64,000 nucleotides of DNA from assembly GCF_018130385.1 (NCBI RefSeq), contig NZ_JAFCLU010000001.1, forward strand, positions 372,001-436,000, given 5' to 3'. Of this stretch, positions 62,270 through 64,000 are shown piece by piece (within the stretch, counting starts at the first letter, position 1; every line of letters begins with the position of its first letter). The position numbers and the translations under genes are program-made. This DNA is from Bradyrhizobium sp. AUGA SZCCT0283. Its GTDB lineage: Bacteria; Pseudomonadota; Alphaproteobacteria; Rhizobiales; Xanthobacteraceae. The notes under the pieces are model-generated. The model saw nothing but the letters and a program-made list of their open reading frames with translations. It did not search any database and was not told where the DNA came from.

Positions 62270-62357
62270 TGTAGCCCGGGTGGAGCCAGGCGTAACCCGG
62301 GACTCTCTGTTCGCGGCGCCACCGTCCCCGATCGCGCTGCGCTCCATCCGGGCCACG
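62270..62357. repeat. Palindromic intergenic repeat (GTAGCCCGG type)
   Basis: GTAGCCCGGGTGGAGC (from 62271) is approximately complementary to GCTCCATCCGGGCCACG (to 62357). It fills the gap between convergent DUF2231 and phosphatase genes and ends 3 bases before the latter's stop. This looks like another dispersed Bradyrhizobium-type repeat. Confidence 0.75.
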
Positions 62358-62360
62358 AAT

Positions 62361-63101
62361 TCAGCGAATCCACCCTGTCGCGAGCGCGGATGCGAACTCA
62401 AGATCACCATTGCGGCGCGCCAGTGCCGCCATCGCATTGTTGTCGTAGGGCACATGGCGGAAGGTCACACGCCAGCTTCCCGATGTCAGATCGAGAATCG
62501 CGTAACGCGCATCGGGCGTGCCCGCCTCTATCAGGTGTGGGAACGGAACGTTGTAGGAAAAGCCGGGAACGCCGACGCTACCGGGATTGACCACCAGGCG
62601 TCCGTCGCCGAGTCGCACCGCGCGCGCGATGTGGGTATGGGCGCACAGAATCAGCGACTGCGAAATTCCCTCCGCTTCTTTCTCGATCGCCTCTAACGGA
62701 GACATCCTGACCGAGCCATCGGGCGTCACTGTCTCCAACCAGTAGACATTGTCGTCGGCAGGTGTGGCGTGGCAGAGAAACACTTGGTCGCGAAATATCT
62801 GCGTTGATGGCACCGTGCGCAACCAATCGAGATGCCCGGCGTCGAGTTGCGCATGCGCGGGCCGGTCCCATGATCCCATCTTCTCCGGCGGCCGATCGAT
62901 TAGCCAGCGATCATGATTGCCGAGCACATGAACAGCATCGAGCGCCATCAGCGCGTCGATGGTTCGCCGCGCGTCGAGCGGGCCGCTCGCCATGTCGCCG
63001 AGATTGACGATGTCGTTGATTCCCTGTGCGCGGATGTCGGCCAGCACGGCTTCCAGCGCGAGATAGTTTCCGTGCACATCGGCAATGGCGGCAAAACGCA
63101 T
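62361..63101 (-). CDS. Metallophosphoesterase (YfcE/MJ0936-like)
   Basis: A 246-residue calcineurin-like phosphoesterase. Metal-binding motifs are in order: IADVHGN (Asp and His), NLGDMASGP (Asp), LGNHDRW (Asn-His-Asp), CHATPADD and CAHTHIARAV (His-x-His). It resembles bacterial phosphodiesterases such as MJ0936 and YfcE, and the substrate is unknown. ATG 63101 (MRFAAIADVHG) is chosen over an upstream start at 63143. The 277-base gap to folC holds a stem GGCCGCTG/CAGCGGCC near 63320-63345 followed by T-rich sequence, and no gene. Confidence 0.87.
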   Translation of the reverse strand: MRFAAIADVHGNYLALEAVLADIRAQGINDIVNLGDMASGPLDARRTIDALMALDAVHVLGNHDRWLIDRPPEKMGSWDRPAHAQLDAGHLDWLRTVPSTQIFRDQVFLCHATPADDNVYWLETVTPDGSVRMSPLEAIEKEAEGISQSLILCAHTHIARAVRLGDGRLVVNPGSVGVPGFSYNVPFPHLIEAGTPDARYAILDLTSGSWRVTFRHVPYDNNAMAALARRNGDLEFASALATGWIR

Positions 63102-63378
63102 GTTAATTCTCAATTCCAGCTTTCGACAGGTGACGTCATACAACCTGCAAGATCGATGCTATGACGATCTACCTCATTTGGGTGAAGCCGGCCCGCAACA
63201 TCCTCCTTTGGTTATAGGGTGGAACCCGGGTTCCGACTCGCAGTTCGCAGGCGTCTTGGCTAATCTTTACGAAGACCGGGGCTGGAGAATTCATAAGCAA
63301 TCGATATTTCTTCCCGGGCGGCCGCTGGAAGCAATTTCAGCGGCCATTTAATTTTCTTCGGACTAATTTTCTTCCGCA

Positions 63379-64000
63379 CTATCCCGGCGGCGTGCCGTTG
63401 ATATCGAGCACATGGCCGGCGAGATAGAGCGAGCCGGTGATCAGGATGCGCGGCGGCACTTCGTAAGCCAGCCGCGACAGCGCATGTAGCGCGGCTTCGA
63501 CGCTTGCAGCATTTTCCACGCGCATGCCGAGCGCGCGCGCCGCATCCGCCAGCCGGTCCGGCGGCATCGCATTGTCGCGGCCGGGAATCGCCACCGCCAT
63601 GATGTGGCGCGTCAACCCGGCGAAATTGGCGAGGAACGCGCCCGCATCCTTGTTCGCCATCATGCCCGCGATCACCACCAGCGGGCGCGACACCCGCTCT
63701 TCGAGATCGCCGAGCGCCGCTGCCGTGACGCGGCCGCCTTCCGCATTGTGTCCGCCATCGAGCCAGATCTCGCACCCCTTCGGCCCCTGATCGACCAGCG
63801 CGCCCGCGACCAGCCGCTGCATCCGCGCCGGCCATTCGGCACCAACGATGCCGGCCTCGAACGCCGGCATTCCGATTTTGAACGCCTCGATCGCGCGCAA
63901 CGTCGCGATGGCGAGACCGGCGTTATCGAATTGATGCCGCCCGAACAGTTTTGGTGCCGCAAGATCCATCAGGCCGCGCTCGTCCTGATAGACCAGCCGC
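63379..64000 (-). CDS. folC: Folylpolyglutamate/dihydrofolate synthase FolC (partial)
   Basis: The C-terminal 207 or so codons of FolC; the frame is open at the window edge, so the start lies beyond 64000. The LFGRHQFDNAGLAIAT segment matches the motif that ends the ATPase domain, and the Rossmann-like C-domain has WLDGGHNAEGGR and VVIAGMMANKDAGAF. FolC adds glutamates to folates. Its usual partner trxA is about 3 kb away on the other strand. Confidence 0.93.
   Translation of the reverse strand, partial: RLVYQDERGLMDLAAPKLFGRHQFDNAGLAIATLRAIEAFKIGMPAFEAGIVGAEWPARMQRLVAGALVDQGPKGCEIWLDGGHNAEGGRVTAAALGDLEERVSRPLVVIAGMMANKDAGAFLANFAGLTRHIMAVAIPGRDNAMPPDRLADAARALGMRVENAASVEAALHALSRLAYEVPPRILITGSLYLAGHVLDINGTPPG

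Noticed and set aside
63085..63351. Small plus-strand frame between the phosphatase and folC
   Set aside because: It starts inside the opposite-strand phosphatase gene, has no recognisable domain and no ribosome site.

Overview
The window is about 64 kb of high-GC alphaproteobacterial chromosome. It is most likely from Bradyrhizobium or a close relative in Nitrobacteraceae. Support comes from an Irr iron regulator whose key residues fall at the numbering known from Bradyrhizobium (Cys29-Pro30, His117-119), a DivL-type tyrosine pseudo-histidine kinase, the rimP-nusA-ylxR-infB-rbfA-truB-rpsO-pnp order, and many palindromic intergenic repeats of the kind that litter Bradyrhizobium genomes. No rRNA, tRNA, CRISPR array, insertion sequence or prophage was recognised.

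Layout. 1-4.6 kb: end of phoH, then ybeY, a CorC-like CBS protein, lnt and an XRE regulator. 4.7-8.9 kb: an M20 peptidase overlapping trmB, then a PhyH-type dioxygenase and a DUF2336 protein flanked by palindromic repeats. 8.97-19.6 kb: the translation and RNA-decay superoperon from rimP to pnp. It begins with a clear promoter and an attenuator-like leader, and has further RNA structure between rpsO and pnp. 19.8-25.2 kb: an oxidative-stress group (exported Mn-type SOD, katG divergent from oxyR), a GNAT and a GST. 25.4-29.3 kb: fabV, fabB and fabA on the minus strand, divergent from irr. 29.4-37.6 kb: an SH3 protein, a 2-hydroxyacid dehydrogenase, a P-loop kinase, a LysR/aldo-keto reductase pair, a MoeB/ThiF-type enzyme, a degenerate trypsin-like secreted protein, a chemoreceptor remnant and a frameshifted RDD gene. 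37.6-41.8 kb: ggt, an orphan ParA, and mutM followed by a GNAT.

41.9-51.7 kb: ubiE-ubiB, coaBC-dut, then divL, tsaE-amgK, a PilZ gene and murU. 51.9-53.1 kb: a beta-lactamase-fold gene that looks inserted and is visibly less GC-rich. 53.4-60.5 kb: addB-addA-trxA. 60.5-63.1 kb: a stand-alone ATP-dependent DNA ligase, a DUF2231 membrane protein and a metallophosphatase. folC runs off the right edge.

The most unusual feature is coaBC. Its product starts with a FitA/VapB-like ribbon-helix-helix DNA-binding domain (residues 1-40, Arg7 kept) joined to the bifunctional CoA enzyme. The promoter just upstream carries an imperfect palindrome built from half-sites resembling the FitA operator, laid over the -10 box. 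This suggests a CoA biosynthesis enzyme that represses its own gene. Second is the divL promoter region, where five GANTC (CcrM) sites lie within 102 bp. Third are the RNA leaders of rimP and pnp. All of this was read by eye; no searches or folding programs were run.
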